From NCBI GenBank assembly GCA_907165065.1, contig OU015551.1:1178001-1242000 (forward strand): DNA of 64,000 nt, in the 5' to 3' direction. The DNA is from Caprimulgus europaeus (Eukaryota; Chordata; Aves; Caprimulgiformes; Caprimulgidae). Numbering within the stretch: position 1 is the first letter of the stretch; the number at the start of each line of letters is the position of its first letter. A program made the translations under genes and the position numbers. The notes beneath the pieces were generated by a model. The model was not told where the DNA came from. It saw only the letters and a list, made by a program, of their open reading frames with translations, and made no database searches. Of this stretch, positions 9,851 to 22,428 are shown piece by piece.

Positions 9851-12800
9851 GCCGCGTCACAGCTGGACGCTGTCCCTTGGGGTGGCTGGAGGGGCCCGGC
9901 AGGACCTGCCCTGGCGCTTCACGGGGGCCGGGGCCAGCCCCTTGGGGTGCCCGGGGTACCCTCCGCGGTGCTGGGGACGTCGAATGCTTCACCACGGGGC
10001 AGCCCTGGCGCCCCCAGGCCGGGCCCACCAGCGCGGGGTCACCCGGGGAGTGCGGCAAGGCCTGTGGGCAGAGTTGCTGCCCGTGCTGCTGCCCAAACGC
10101 CTGCCCACGGTCCGGCCCGTGCTGCCCGCCTTCGTGCCCGCGCTGCCCGCCCTCCTGCCTGCCAGCAGCCTCAGCCCCTCCCCAGCAGCGCAGCAGACGT
10201 TGTGCTGTAAAGTTCATATTTTCTCTCCAGACTTTTGCCTCTTTCCGCCCGTTTTCCCACCCGGTTTCGCTCTGCAGCTGGCTGCCGGCACTCGGAAGGT
10301 GGGCGACGGGCGAGCCCCAGTGCTGTGTGCAACGTGCCGGGTGCCTGCCCGGGGTGAGGGACACTTTGCCCCACGAGGGCCACTTGCTTATTCGGTGGCT
10401 TTTAAAAATGCCACCTGGGGCAAAAGGAGCTGGGCTTGGGGGAGCGGGGACCCTCCTCAGTCCAACGCCAGGTCACGTCGCGGTGCAGAGCTGGTGCTTT
10501 GCCCCCAGCTCAGTTGATGTTGGAGGTGTGAAAGCAGAGGCAGAATTCTGTGTGTGGGTGTGGGCTGGGGGCTCGTCCACGCCAGCACCCGACAGAAGGA
10601 GCTGGGCTGCTGGGTGTCCTGGAGCGGGTGCTCTCCCCAGCCAGGGCTGGCTGTTCCTGCCCTGCCCAGTCCATCAGCAAGGCAGCTTTCATTTTTGCTT
10701 TGCCTGACGCCCCTTCTCCAGGCAGGGTCCTGGGCCAGCTGTCGCCGGGACCTTCGGGCCATTTGGCTTATTTATTTATTTATTTTAAAGCGGAAAGAAT
10801 TGCCTGCGTTTAAACAGGGTCGGTGACCAAAGTCATCTGTCACCAGGGCTGGATCTTCCCAGGGGTGAGCACGGCCCCCACCCCGGTTCAGCGAGGATGG
10901 GGATGTCTCTGGGCTGGCAGCGAGGTGCCGGTTGTGGTGACGATCCGTGGTGTGCAAAGAGGGAACCACCAGCCCCCGCGCTCACATCAGCCATCTGCAC
11001 CCCTCGGAGCGGAGCGTGCTCCCGTGGGAGGTGGGATTCACCCACCCTGGGCACATCCCATGTGCTGAGCATCACCTCAGCACCTTCCTGCTGTTCCCTG
11101 CTGGAATTGCCCAGCCAGGGCTGGGTGGGAAAGTGTGGAAGGGCACGGATGGGGCCGGCCACTGCCTGCCACTGCTGTTGGGAATCAGCTGTGGGCAAAC
11201 AGGATGGCAGGGACACAACCTCCCTGCTCCCAAAGGCAGGGCAGTGCTGTCTCCTGTGCTCCTGCTCTGCAAAATGAGGCCATTTGCCACCTTCTCCTGC
11301 ATTTTCTCGGTGCCCCCTGGCCCCTTGGGCTGCTCTTGCCCCACAGCACCCCGAGCCCAGCTGCTCTCCCCCACTGCGAGGCTCAGGGCCAGCTCCTCCT
11401 GCCAGCATCGCCCCTTTTCCTCTGCTTCCCCTCTGCCTTCCGCTCTTGGAGATGACAAGGAGAAGATGAAACCTTTCCCTAACACAATTATATTCTAATT
11501 TTGTGCGTGTGGCCATAATTTCCCTGTCAACAATGGTAATTAAACCTGGGAGCCGAGCTGTGCTGCCTGGTGCTTGTGCAAAGCCACTGATGGAGTCAGT
11601 GTGAGCTTCACCGGCTTCTCCCGGGCATCTGCTGCCAGAACACTGTGGGGTGAGAGCAATGGGGAGATTTTCCTGCTCTGAGCTGTTTTGGTCACTGTGC
11701 ATCTTTGCATACACTGAAAATAGAATTTGCCTTTGAAGGCTTCTCCTTGCTGGTGGCAGCATCATGACAAGAAGTGTGTCCCCAGGCCTGCCCGGGGGGA
11801 ACTGGGGAGGCTTAAAACTCCTCCAGCATCAAGGTTCTTTCTTGAAGCTTAGAAGTTCCCCCTTCCAGTTCACAGTGTGGCCCCCTCAGTTTCCTATTTG
11901 GGGTTATTTTGGCATAGGGCAGGAGGAAGCAGAAGGGATGAGGGGTATACACAGAGGGGTACCAGGGGGATGCCATGCTGACACCTCCACCCAAGACACT
12001 GGAGCAGCTCTGGTGACATTCCCCCTCCAGAGATGGGCTGGAGGAGCCACCTCGACATCCCCTGAGCACCTCTTGATGTGAGATACAGACCAACCCCAGC
12101 CCCATGCCCCTGTGTAACGGCATAAACCACAGTGGTGTTGCATGGGCAACATCTCCAGTTCTCCCTGTTCCCACCCCCTGAACCTTTGGGGTGGGGACAG
12201 CGCTTTTCATCATCCTCACAACTGTTACTGCTGATACCGTACAGCCAATAAGTAAATGGAGCTGAGATTGTATCGTTGTCCTACAACACCAAGAGCTGTG
12301 GCTGAAATAAAACACGGTTTCACAGTGACTCTTGCGATACTCAGAGCTGGCGATGCCAGAGGAAAAAAAACATTGTGTGGTGGAGGCTCCAGGGCAGGCA
12401 CCGGCCGAAGGAAGGCACCGAGACCTTCCCCCGTGGGCGGGTTATCCCTGGGGGTTCCGCTCCTGCCTGAGCCTTGCTGGAAGGGGAAGAGCCCATCCAT
12501 GCAACGCTGCCTCTTTGGAGGAGCAGCGGCCGTTGGTACCTTTGGGAAGGACTTTGCAGCTCTGGAAGCTGGTGGTGAATCTGGCAGCACTGGCAGAGCC
12601 GGAGCAGCCCAGCGCAGACCTGCAGCAAAGAGCCTCCAGCTCCACCCACGCCGGCTCTGCCATCGTCCTGCCAGTTCCTGGGGGAATCAACCCCCTGCTT
12701 GCAGCAGCTGATGTCCCTCAGCTTTGCTTCCAGGGCTGTGCTTGCTGTCCCCTGCCCAGGGTCCCTTCTTGTCACCTTGCCCTGAGCTCCAGCAGCTCCA

Positions 12801-15800
12801 GCCCTGGGTACCCACTGTCCATAACACGGAGCAGGGCACGGGCAGCCCTGGGAAGTGTGAGTGAGTTCATGAACTGCAGGAATCAAACAAATCCCACCAG
12901 AGCCACACCTGGGTTCATCAACTGCTTCCCCCATGTGATGCCATGTTTGCAGCACCATGAATGAGAAACAAAAAGTGATAAAATATCAATGAAAGCCACG
13001 CAGCCACTGGCCAGGGCGGGTGGTGGAGCAGCGGTGCCCTCCCCAGCCTGCACAGCTTCGGCTTCTCTGCGTCCCGCTCCGGGGATTCCCCTGCCTGGCG
13101 AGTTTTGTGGAGAAACAACACAAGTTTTGTGGAGAAACAACACAAGTTTTGTGGAGAAACAACATCCCTTTATAGCCCTTGACTTCGGTCCAGGGGCTCC
13201 GGCCAGCTCCGAGCTCCAGCCGTGACCAACTCCCTGTCCTGGGTCTTTGCTCCCCGCACGCCAAGCCGAGCTGCTGCAGCGGTCGGCCCTGGGTGTGCGG
13301 GTCCCAGCGCCGCTGCCTCTTCATCACTGCTGAGGCCTGGGCAGGTTGTTACAGGCACTAATGCAGAAATCAGCAGAGAGAGGCCACGAGCTCCAAGTTC
13401 TGGCAGAGCCATGCACAGTTTCCATGGTTGGGTCTTTATCTGCAGCCCAGGTCTTCGTGCCTCAGTTTCCCCTCCAGGAGATGACAGCAGGGCCAAACCC
13501 TGCTCATGTAAAACCCTTGGAGACCTTTGCAGGTGCTGGTGGGGATATGGCAGTGGTGTATCAGCCCTGAACAAGCCCCATGTTGGAAACCTCCTGAGCC
13601 AGGGGGGCTGCCTTGTGTCCTGGCATCAGTCCCAAAAAACCAGCCAAGCCATTGACTTTCTCACCGAGAAGGTGCAGGACCCGTTGGTGTCTGCAGGGAA
13701 AGTGCTGCTGGCACAGAGAGAAGGCTGAAACCTGAAGCAGGATGGATGGAGACCTGCTCAAAGGTGGCTTTGAGGCAGAGTGTTCTGCCTCTGAACCTCC
13801 ACCCTGACTTGTCACCATCCCCATGTCACCTCCCAGCGATTCAGGAGGGTCCAGGACAGGTCACTGCAGACCTTGGCCAGGAGAGGTTGGGAGCACTGGG
13901 CTGGTGCAGCCCAAGTGTTGTGGGGATGTCTGGGGGAGGCTGTGGGACACCATCCTCTGCTGCTTCCCTCCGAACCTGCCACCCCCTCTGACAAACTGAA
14001 AATGAATGAAAGCTCAGATCTGAGCTGGGCAACAAAACAGGCCGACAAGAAGTTAAATATCTATATATACAAAAAAATACTGCAGCAAAAACCCTATTTC
14101 CCTGGAATTTCCTTCGAACAGGGTTGGCTTTCCAGGCTGTGATGGGATTCCCTGGGCACGGCGCTGCTTGCTGGGACCTGTTCCCATTTGTGACCCAGGC
14201 TTCTGGGTGACCAGGGACACCGTGTGACAGCCACCCACCCCACGAGGGACCTGGTGTCCGCTGCAGAGGAGATGGGTGGGCTGGGACCACCCAGCAAGGC
14301 TGGTGGCTGCACAAAGTCCTTGCTCAAAGCTCATAAAAAACCAGGTCCCCTTGGTGTGAGGGACAGCGAGGGACAGGACCAGGCGAGCATCTCCCACCCA
14401 GAGCCAAGGTCTGGGGGTGCCATCCTGCCCCCAAGCTCTCACTTCATTCCAGTTTCAGGGAGATAGAATAAACTGGGAGGTGTGGAGCATCGCTGGTCGC
14501 TGTCACCGTGGTGGATGCTCCCGCATTTGCCTGTCCCCAGAGTCACCAGGACATGGGCCAGCGTGTGGCCAGGCTTGGGCCACCTTGCCAAGCCTCCTGG
14601 GGTGAGGGGGTCAGTGGGAGCTCAGGGCTTCGTGCTGGATCCTGGTGACTTTAAGGAACAAGTTTGAGTTCATATTTGCATTTAGTCACAGTGTGAGTCA
14701 GACATTCCAGCCCCGGCTGCCGAAATGCCTCAGCTCTGACTTCTGATTTCCCACTGCAACCTCAGGGCTTTGGGGGTTTTTTTGTGGTTTTTTTTCCCCT
14801 TCTCTTTCCCTTTCTCCTCTTTTTCTTCCCTTTCTTGCCTGTCCTTTCTCACCAGCCCCCTCCCGGAGGCAGGTCGGGCTCCAGTGGGAGTGGAGGGACA
14901 CTGGGCACGGGGCAGGTGTGGTGCTGGGGGGGGGACATGGCAGAGGGACAGTCATGGGCATCCCGAGAGTTTCTTTTTCCCTGTTGCAGTGGGGAGCTGA
15001 GGGGGGGGTTTAAACCCCAGACAGCCCAGCCATGAAGGAGATTGAGCCAGGGAGCTCCCCACATCCCTCCAACAACACTGTGGGGGGACATGGGGTTGGC
15101 AGGAGCATCTCTGAAGCCACCAACAGCTTTTAACTGCCCTGGCCATTGCAGAGACCCCAGGACAGGGCAAAACTGGGGGGAAAAAGCAGGGGGAAACAGG
15201 TGAACCCCCCCAAGAAAATCCCACCAGACCCTCCGCCCCATACCCAGCTGACACAGGTTTATTTATCCCCAGCAAAGCACCAGTGCTCGATTTTTAATGT
15301 TTTTAATTTAAAAAGACCTGGAGCTCAGCCTGCACGGACCCAGCAGCTGCCTCCCTGCTGTGTCCCCCTCAAACACCCCTTTGCTGTCCTGCTGGAAGCA
15401 CCAGGCACCCAAAGCCCATGGGAACGTTGGGGATCCCCAGCCCAGCCCTGGGTGCTGCGGGACCCCCCAGGCTGGGGGCTGGGGGCTGGGGGCAGGAGCT
15501 GGGGGGAGGATTTGGCCAGAGAGGCAGTTCTGTGTTTGGTTTCCTGCATGATGCGTCCCACATGGCGCTGCCTCACGCACAGCTGTTACATCACTTCAGC
15601 CAGGAAATCCAAAACAAGTGGCCACGGCTGGAAATTGTTCTTTAATTATTATTTATGGACAACAACAACAACAACAACAGGGAGGGAGGGAGAAAAAAAG
15701 GCCTCAAAACTCTTGGTTTTTGTTTTTGTTTTTTTCTTCTTTTTTTAAAACCCGCCCATTTCTCACATTGCAGAGACTCTGTCCCCAGCTCCCTCCTGTC

Positions 15801-15949
15801 CTGCATGATGGTGCGAGCAGCCACGCTGCCACGGGGATGGGCTCTCAGCAAGGGCAGGCTTCAAGCTTGGCTCACAGCTCAGCCAGGGGTTCTGGACCCT
15901 TTGGCCACACTGTCCCTCTCTCCTCCAAGGGTTCCCCCTCCTTCACACA
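9851..15949. other. Intergenic stretch with no recognisable gene
   Basis: I find no convincing exon or interspersed repeat here. GC-rich sequence near 9.9-10.2 kb keeps open frames on both strands because stop codons are rare. Small items are a (TTTA)n run at 10768-10787, an AT-rich island at about 11475-11540, the 22-bp tandem repeat at 13101-13166, an AT-rich patch at about 13985-14095, and pyrimidine-rich sequence at 14765-14855. A (CAA)n run sits at 15660-15680. Confidence 0.5.
13101..13166. repeat. 22-bp tandem repeat, three copies
   Basis: The unit AGTTTTGTGGAGAAACAACA plus CA recurs at 13101, 13123 and 13145, with the copies virtually identical, so the duplication is young. Confidence 0.9.
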
Positions 15950-16590
15950 CAATCCCAGAATTGCCTCGACTGGAAAAGCCCTTTGAGCTCATCGAGTCCA
16001 ACCATGAACCCAACACTGACCAGTCCCCACTGACCCATGTCCCTCAGCACTGTGTCTGCACGACTCTTCAATCCCTCCAGGGATGGGGACTCCACCACTG
16101 CCCTGGGCAACCCCTTCCAGTGCCTCAGAACCCTTTCAGCAAAGAAATTCTTCCTCACATCCAATCTCAACTGCCCTGGGCACAACTGGAGCCCATTTCC
16201 TCTTGTCCTGGCCCTTGGTCCTTGGTTGAACAGACCCACCCCCACCTCTCTGCACCCTCCTGTCAGGGACTTGGACAGAGCCAGAAGGTCTCCCCTCAGC
16301 CTCCTTTTCTCCAGGCTCAGCACCCCCAGTTCCCTCAGCCGGGAACTCAGCACACTTGTGCTCCAGACCCTTCCCCAGCTCCGTTCCCTTCTCTGGACAC
16401 GCTCCAGCACCTCCAGGTCCTTCTTGGAGTCAGGGGCCCAACACTGAACCCAGCACTCGAGCTGCGGCCTCACCAGTGCCCAGTGCAGGGGGACGATCAC
16501 TGCCCTGGTCCTGCTGGCCACACTGGTGCTGATCCAGGCCAGGATGCCATTGGCCTTCTTGGCCACCTGGGCACTCTGCTGGCTCATGTT
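15950..16590 (-). mobile_element. CR1 LINE, 5'-truncated, 3' end at 15950
   Basis: On the minus strand this is the C-terminal part of the CR1 ORF2 reverse transcriptase followed by the 3' UTR. The frame includes [46 protein letters not shown] and [18 protein letters not shown], all typical of CR1. The 3' tail ends in the CR1 signature GGATT before a short octamer-like end. The reverse-transcriptase frame is still open through the whole copy, suggesting a recent insertion. It is very similar to the copies at 19203, 28340 and 60182. Truncation at the 5' end is normal for LINE insertion. Confidence 0.95.
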
Positions 16591-17459
16591 CATTCCCTGC
16601 AGCAGAGCAGGGCACCCTCTGTCTCCCATGGGTGCTTCCTGCACCGAAGGGTGAGCATGAGCCACTGGCAGTTCCCCAAACTCATCGTTCTCTTCACTCA
16701 CTGTCCTCCCTTCGGGTGCCACCAGCACCGGTCCCCGGCAGCCCCGCAGTGCTCACTGCTGTGATTCCACCAGTGGGGTTGTGACAGTGAACATCTCCCG
16801 TGGGACAGTCGTGTCCCGTGGGACATCTCTGTCATGGCACGACAGAGCCAAGCTCTTCCCTGCCTGCTGGGGCTCCCTGTCAGCATGTCCCACCCCCGTG
16901 TGCCCTTGGCACAGCCCTGGGGGACACTGGTGACAGTGATGGGTCCCCTTCTCCAACTGATCTGGCTCCTTCCAGCTATGGGGACACGGGTGATGTATAG
17001 AGTGGGATCATCCTCCCTGCAGGCATCACGGTCCCTCTTCTTCCTCTCTTCCTTCACCCTCTCTTTGGGTGGAGTGGGGACCCTGGTGGCCCTGAACCCC
17101 ACTGGCACCAGCACTGTGATGAGGACATCCCCCTCCATCACGAGTGATGGGTGCAGGTGGGCAGCCAGGGAAGGGAGCCCACACTGGGGCCACGTGTGCC
17201 CCCAGTGACCCCCAGGAGGGCAGAGGGTGGCCCCAGCGTGAACTGCTCCTCTGGACCCTCTCCCGGGGGTTTCGTGCAGCCCCCAGCTTCATTTGCAAGT
17301 GGGGAAACTGAGGCAGTGGCTTTTGTGCCAGAGCACAGACCTCAGCAGCGTGGGGTGGCCACTGAGCTTCTCCACAGGCACCTGCCAGGCAGGGCCACAT
17401 CCCAGCTGGAGCAGCAGCGGGATGGGAGGGATGCAGTGATGCTGGGGGGAGGCACTGGG
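16591..17459. other. Intergenic gap between two CR1 copies, no gene seen
   Basis: Unique-looking, moderately GC-rich sequence with no recognised exon, repeat or regulatory cluster. Open frames crossing it are fragmentary and match nothing I recognise. Confidence 0.4.
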
Positions 17460-17808
17460 GGGACTTATCCATGTCCATAAATACCTGAAGTGTGGGGGCC
17501 AGATGGATGGGGCCAGGCTCTTGTTGGTGGTGCCCAGTGACAGGACAAGGGGCAATGGGCACAAACTGGGACACCAGAAGTTCCAGACACACTGAAGGAA
17601 AAACTTCTTTCCTGTGAGGGTGCCGGAGCCCTGGGCCAGGCTGCCCAGAGAGGGTGTGGAGTCTCCATCTCTGGAGATGTTCAAACCCACCTGGACACTT
17701 TCCTGTGCAACCTGGTGTAAGGAACCTGCTCTGGCAGGGGGGTTGGGCTGGATGATCTCCTGAGCTCCCTTCCAACCCCCCCAGTGTGGGATCCTGGGAT
17801 TCTGTGAC
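17460..17808 (+). mobile_element. CR1 LINE fragment, plus strand
   Basis: The copy begins in the 'TATCCATGTCCATAAATACC' segment of the CR1 ORF2 end. It continues through the NFFLEKLL-type and [18 protein letters not shown] region and ends at GGGATTCTGTGAC, one copy of the CR1 terminal octamer. It belongs to the same subfamily as the copies at 43192 and 53118, not to the younger one at 15950. Confidence 0.93.
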
Positions 17809-19202
17809 TGGGACACAACTCAGCCCTCGCTCAGGACCCGCTGGAGAGCCGGGTGCTGGTGGAGCGACCAGATCCAGCCCCGTGGAGGAGCACGGCCACG
17901 GCACCCGCCCCCACGTGCCTGCCAGCCCGGGCAGAACCGGGATGGAAACTTCTCAAACATGAATTTCAAAGCTCTGGGGAAGCTGGTTGGAAAATTCAGC
18001 GGGGAATTCAGTGTGCAAACCCCCTCGCAAACGCTCCAGCTGCCTCCCGCCACCTCCGTGCTGCTTCTCCCTTTAATTACACCCAGAATCAGGTTTCCCA
18101 GCCCATCATCTGCAGATCACTGGGTGCTGATGGGAACCCTGGGAAATGCAAGATCGTGCCACAACACATCACACCCTGACCCGCCGGCTCTCCTGGGGCT
18201 CAGCGGAAAGTGGTCCCCACATCGGAATGTTTAGATGACTCAATCTTAAAGACATCCCACCCTGGGCACCCAGGATGAGGGTGTCCTTCATCCCCCCTGG
18301 CAGAGGGATACAGTGCCAGGGCACAGCAGAGCCTGGGGATACAGTCCCAGCGCACAGCAGAGCCTGGGGATACAGCCCCAGGGCACAGCAGAGCCTGAGG
18401 ATACAGCCCCAGGGCACAGCAGAGCCTGGGGATACAGTCCCAGGGCACAGCAGAGCCTGGGGATGTTGGTATCTACCCGGTGGGGTGTGATCCTGCCCGA
18501 GGGGGCTTGGAAAAGCTGCTGTAAAATGAACCAGAAATGAACTGAGGTCACGAGAGAGCCCTCAGCACCATGTGCTGGAGGAGGCAACGCGGCTTCCCCG
18601 GCCCCAGGTGGGTTCCCCCTCCCCGGCATCGCTGTCGCTGCGCCCAGGATAGCATCCGCCTACGAACAGGAAACCCTCTGTGCGTGCTCACCGGGGCAGG
18701 GGGCCGGGGAATCTCCTCTGAGTGGAAAGAAAAGACACCCCCGCACCCAGAAACCGTCTTAGTGCCTCCTCTGAGGATGGGGTGGGGAATCTCCAGGGGT
18801 GCCCTTAGCGGGGTGCCCCAGGGGGGCTGGGGGGACCATGTTTGTGCAGGGGCCAAGGTTACTGCTGGCTGAGACAGCTCGTGGGTGGGAGAAGGTTGAT
18901 GGGGATGAGAGAAGGTTGATGGAGGTGGGAGAAGGTTGATGAGGGGTGGAGAACCTGCTGGGGGGAGCCTGGTCCCCCCTGTGCAGGCAGCCGTGGCCTG
19001 GGCAGAGGTACAGGCAGGAGGCTCTGGGGAAGGGGAATGGGGACAGAGGGAGGGAGAGTGAGAGAAGGAGAGAGGTGGAAAAGAAGAGACAAAGGGAGGA
19101 AAGGAAATAGCTGTCATAGGAGATGGGTGTGGAGAAGGAGACAGGGACAGGAGCTTCACCTGGGGGTGTTGCCTCAGATGACAAAAGCCTCGTCCAGCAT
19201 CT
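17809..19202. other. Intergenic stretch holding a 31-bp minisatellite, no gene seen
   Basis: Apart from the 31-bp tandem array at 18307-18470 and a three-copy 'GAGAAGGTTGATG' repeat at 18886-18945, the sequence is unremarkable. A purine-rich patch lies at 19030-19110. Confidence 0.4.
18307..18470. repeat. 31-bp minisatellite, about five copies
   Basis: The unit starting GATACAGTCCCAGGGCACAG recurs at 18307, 18338, 18369, 18400 and 18431, with a degenerate start at 18462. Spacing is exactly 31 bp. Copies differ by one to three substitutions. Confidence 0.93.
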
Positions 19203-19518
19203 CACAGAATCCCAGAATCACCTGGATTGGAAAAGCCCTTTAAGCTCATCGAGTCCAACCATGAACCCAACACTGACCAGTCCCCACTGACCCATGTCCC
19301 TCAGCACTGTGTCTACACGACTCTGCAATCCCTCCAGGGATGGGGACTCCACCACTGCCCTGGGCAACCCCTTCCAATGCCTCAGAACCCTTTCAGCAAA
19401 GAAATTCTTCCTCACATCCCATCTCAACTGCCCTGGCCACAACTTGAGGCCATTTCCTCTTGTCCTGTCCCTTGGTCCTTGGTTGAACAGACCCACCCCC
19501 ACCTCTCTCCACCCTCCT
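19203..19518 (-). mobile_element. CR1 LINE, short 3' fragment
   Basis: The sequence is nearly identical to the 3' third of the 15950 and 60182 copies: CAGAATCCCAGAAT end, the VDTVLRDMGQWG and [18 protein letters not shown] reading, then the HHPPT-strand purine/pyrimidine stretch. It breaks off at about 19518 where similarity to the other copies stops, which is 5' truncation. Confidence 0.93.
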
Positions 19519-21953
19519 TTCTAGTCAAGGTGAAAACAGCAGGATCTCAGGGCAGGTGTCAAACCTGAGGATAAATATTCCCCATGGATGAGGAAGGTGG
19601 CAGCACCCACCTGAAGGACTGCCAATACACCTCCTGCCAGCTGGAAACGTCACCTCCACCCCCCCAAAAGTCCTGGTGAGGAAGGGGCAGTGGGAGGTGA
19701 CAGGTTTTTGCCTGGCTGAGCTGGGGGTTTGGTGATCCCTGGGACATGACTGTGTCATTAACAGGGTGTCTTTCCAGCTTCTTCAAACTAAACAGCTAAA
19801 TAAATCCATCATCACCGGGGGGGAGGCTCAGACTTGTAAATTGCCCCGAAGTGGAGCTGCTCTGAGCGCCAGGACACTGGGGACCACGGTGGCCTCTGTC
19901 CTTTGCTGCGGGGGAAGGAGAGGACACGAGGACACAGACAGGGCTTCTTTGGGACCAGCCAGGAGATTTCCCTTCCCTACCCAGATTTCTTCCCTTCGTG
20001 GGTTTCGTGATATAACGTCAAGTTTCAGCATCATTTGAGGAGCAATAGAAACCGTGGGGGGGGTGAGTCCCTGCTCCAGGCTCCGTCCCCACCATGGGGC
20101 ACGGCCACGGCAGAGGATGGCCAGGTCCTGGTGACAACTCTCAAGCCTCCTCCCCAGCAAAGTGGGGCTTTGCTGTAGGTCCCAGCTCCATTTTCCATCC
20201 TCCCTCCTCCCAGTCTCAGCCCAGGGGGTGGTTTGGGCACTGCCTGCCCTCCCCACTGCTGGATCCAGCCCTGCTGCCATGGAGAACGTCCAGTTTGGCT
20301 CCATCCTCTTCTCTACTGCCCCAGTCCTTGACCTCTGTGTCTGCACCATGTCCATATCCCACCACATGTAGCTCTGTCATGGGTAGAAAATGCTGAAAAC
20401 TCGCCCAAAACTTGTGCTTGGGCACAGGAGCAACCTGACCGTGAGCAGGAACCTAAAAACAACCCAGTGCCCTGGAGAAACAGGCCCTGGGTGACCTAAA
20501 TGTATAGAGCAGCTGCCCAGAAAGGGGCTGAGAGCTGGATGTGCTTCTCCAGGAAGGACACACAAGCCTGGATCACCTCATCCCAGAGGGTGCTGGAGCC
20601 AAATGACACCCCCAGATCCAGCCCTGTCTCCCGGGAAGGGCCAGGCACCGGGATGCCGTAGCTCTGCCGGCTCTTGCCCACCCTTTGCCATGGCTGCAGG
20701 TGCATCTCCACCGTGTCCTCCCACCGGCCTGGCCTGTGGCATCGCTTCTCTTTCACTTCCCTGGGCTGACACAGCGCGTGGGTGGGGGATCCAACCGCAC
20801 CGGCACGAGGGTATAATTAGACACCGGCAACCCCGGCCCCGCATCACTCTGGCTGAGAGGAAGAAGCACAAAGTCCTGGGAGGGCTGAGCTGCTGGCTGG
20901 GGGGTCGGGGGGCTGTGGGAAGGGCAGCTGAGGGGAGCAGAGCATCCTCCCCGGTGCTGGGCTCTGTCCCCATCCCTGTGGCAGGGGCACAGGTTGATGC
21001 TGGAGGGTGTCACCGGGTGATGTCCCCATGCAGGGAGCAGCCAGAAGCCCTGCAGCCTGGCCGTGGGGGCTGTTCTGCAGCTGGAGCTGTTGGGTCCCTC
21101 CCTGGCATTTTGCAGGGTGCTCCCTCTCCCCAGCAGCTGCAGCCTTGTGGGGTCTTTGGGGAGCAGGGGGGCTGGGAGGGGAATGGGATGAAATCCAAAG
21201 TGGGGTTAAAGGAGATCAGAGGAGGAGGAGGAGGCTGAAGAGATGCTCAGCCCTGGGCTTGTGAAAGGACACGGCAGCAAATCCCATCTCCCCCCAGTTG
21301 TGGCCAGTGATCTGCAGAGGGGTTTGCCAACTGGGGGGACAAGAGGGGACCCCAGCGCTGGGTTTTGGGCTGTGACCAAGTGTCAGGGGACATTTGGGAC
21401 ACAGTAACAAGCTGTGGCTTTGGCCATGGGCTGCTGGGCTTCCAATAATCCCACCAAGGTCTGGGGACACCTGATGTCCCCTATTGCACTGTGACCCTCT
21501 CCCTGTGTCCCCCCCGGGCCCTGCCACCCCCCACCCCAGCAGCGGGGAGCCCGGGTGCAGCCCCCAGCTGTGGGGGGGTGGGCTAGGGTGGGGGGGAGGG
21601 TGCAGGAAGCCAGATTAACGGCAGCCAGTCGTGAAATCTAGGGCAGACCCATCTGTCAGGCGCTCCCGTTCGAATCCGGCTGTGATGCTTCCCCCCACCT
21701 CACCCCCCACCTCCCGCATCCCCTCCCCACCCCGCAGCCGGGGGGGCTCGGGGGAGCATCCTCACAGTCGAGGAGAGGAGGCTTTGTGGGGGGCAAAGAG
21801 GCTTTTACCCTTGTTAAACCCTGGATGTGCCTTTTGTTCCCATGGGCAGCCCCCAGCCTGGGCTCCTGGCTCTTCTCCAACCCAGTTTTTAGGCTCCGGG
21901 GGGGGTTTCTCTTCTGTTGAGATCCCCAAAAATCTCCAGGTCAGGGAGTCAGG
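19519..21953. other. Intergenic stretch, no gene recognised
   Basis: No repeat family is recognised here. An 86-codon open frame on the minus strand at 20496-20756 reads like protein (for example LWDEVIQACVSFLEKHIQLS) but matches no family I know and lacks an ATG, so I do not call it a gene (see findings). A purine-rich microsatellite-like patch (GGAGGA) lies at 21217-21235. Confidence 0.35.
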
Positions 21954-22044
21954 GGAATCATCCAACGTGCTGGGTTGGAAGGGACCATTAAAGGTCAGCT
22001 AGTCCAACCCCCTGCAGTGAGCAGGGACACCTGCAACTAGATGA
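21954..22044 (-). mobile_element. CR1 LINE 3' UTR scrap
   Basis: AATCATCCAACGTGCTGGGT leads into 'TTGGAAGGGACCATTAAAGG' and 'CTAGTCCAACCCCCTGCAG', the reverse complement of the standard CR1 3' UTR. Only about 90 bp remain. Confidence 0.9.
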
Positions 22045-22375
22045 GAGTTTTGTTTAAAATCAGGAGCTTAAGGGGGGAAAAATAATTTATAAAAAAGCAC
22101 ATTTGGGGAGAGGAGAGGAAAAGGCAGAAAAGTGACTCTGTGCTGAAGGCTCTGAACTGCCCCCACGTGCGGCCGAGCCTGGGCTCTGCGGATCCTGGAC
22201 AGCCTGGCTTTTTAAGCTGCTTTCAAAGCTTTCAGTGACTGGTGGCTTTGGACACCCCCTCGATGCCCCAGGGAGGGGACACAGGGTGCCAGCTCTGCCA
22301 GCTGCTGGCAGGACCCAGGGCTGGAGCACAGAGGAACCAGGGCAGCGAGAGGAAGCTGGAGCTGGCAGGGTTGTG

Positions 22376-22428
22376 CCAGCCCCACACCAGCCCCACACCA
22401 GCCCCACACCAGCCCCACACCAGCCCCG
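22376..22428. repeat. 11-bp tandem repeat (CAGCCCCACAC)n
   Basis: There are four full copies of CAGCCCCACAC and a partial fifth. Confidence 0.9.

Noticed and set aside
10404..10417. GCCACCTGGGG, a possible third CTCF site
   Set aside because: It has about three mismatches to the 14-base core, too weak to call beside the two better sites at 29.3 and 29.8 kb.
9646..10707. 353-codon open frame on the plus strand
   Set aside because: It starts at the edge of the CpG island, has a Cys/Pro-rich low-complexity centre, a competing long frame on the other strand and no recognisable domain.
17026..17904. 292-codon minus-strand frame
   Set aside because: Its middle is the antisense of a CR1 fragment (17460-17808), and the rest has no recognised similarity.
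18307..18470. Regularly spaced direct repeats, possible CRISPR-like array
   Set aside because: The units are contiguous with no unique spacers, and the context is a vertebrate genome; it is a minisatellite.
21660..21685. GTTCGAATCC, resembling a tRNA T-loop
   Set aside because: The flanks do not pair as a T-stem, and no A-box, anticodon arm or acceptor stem can be folded around it.
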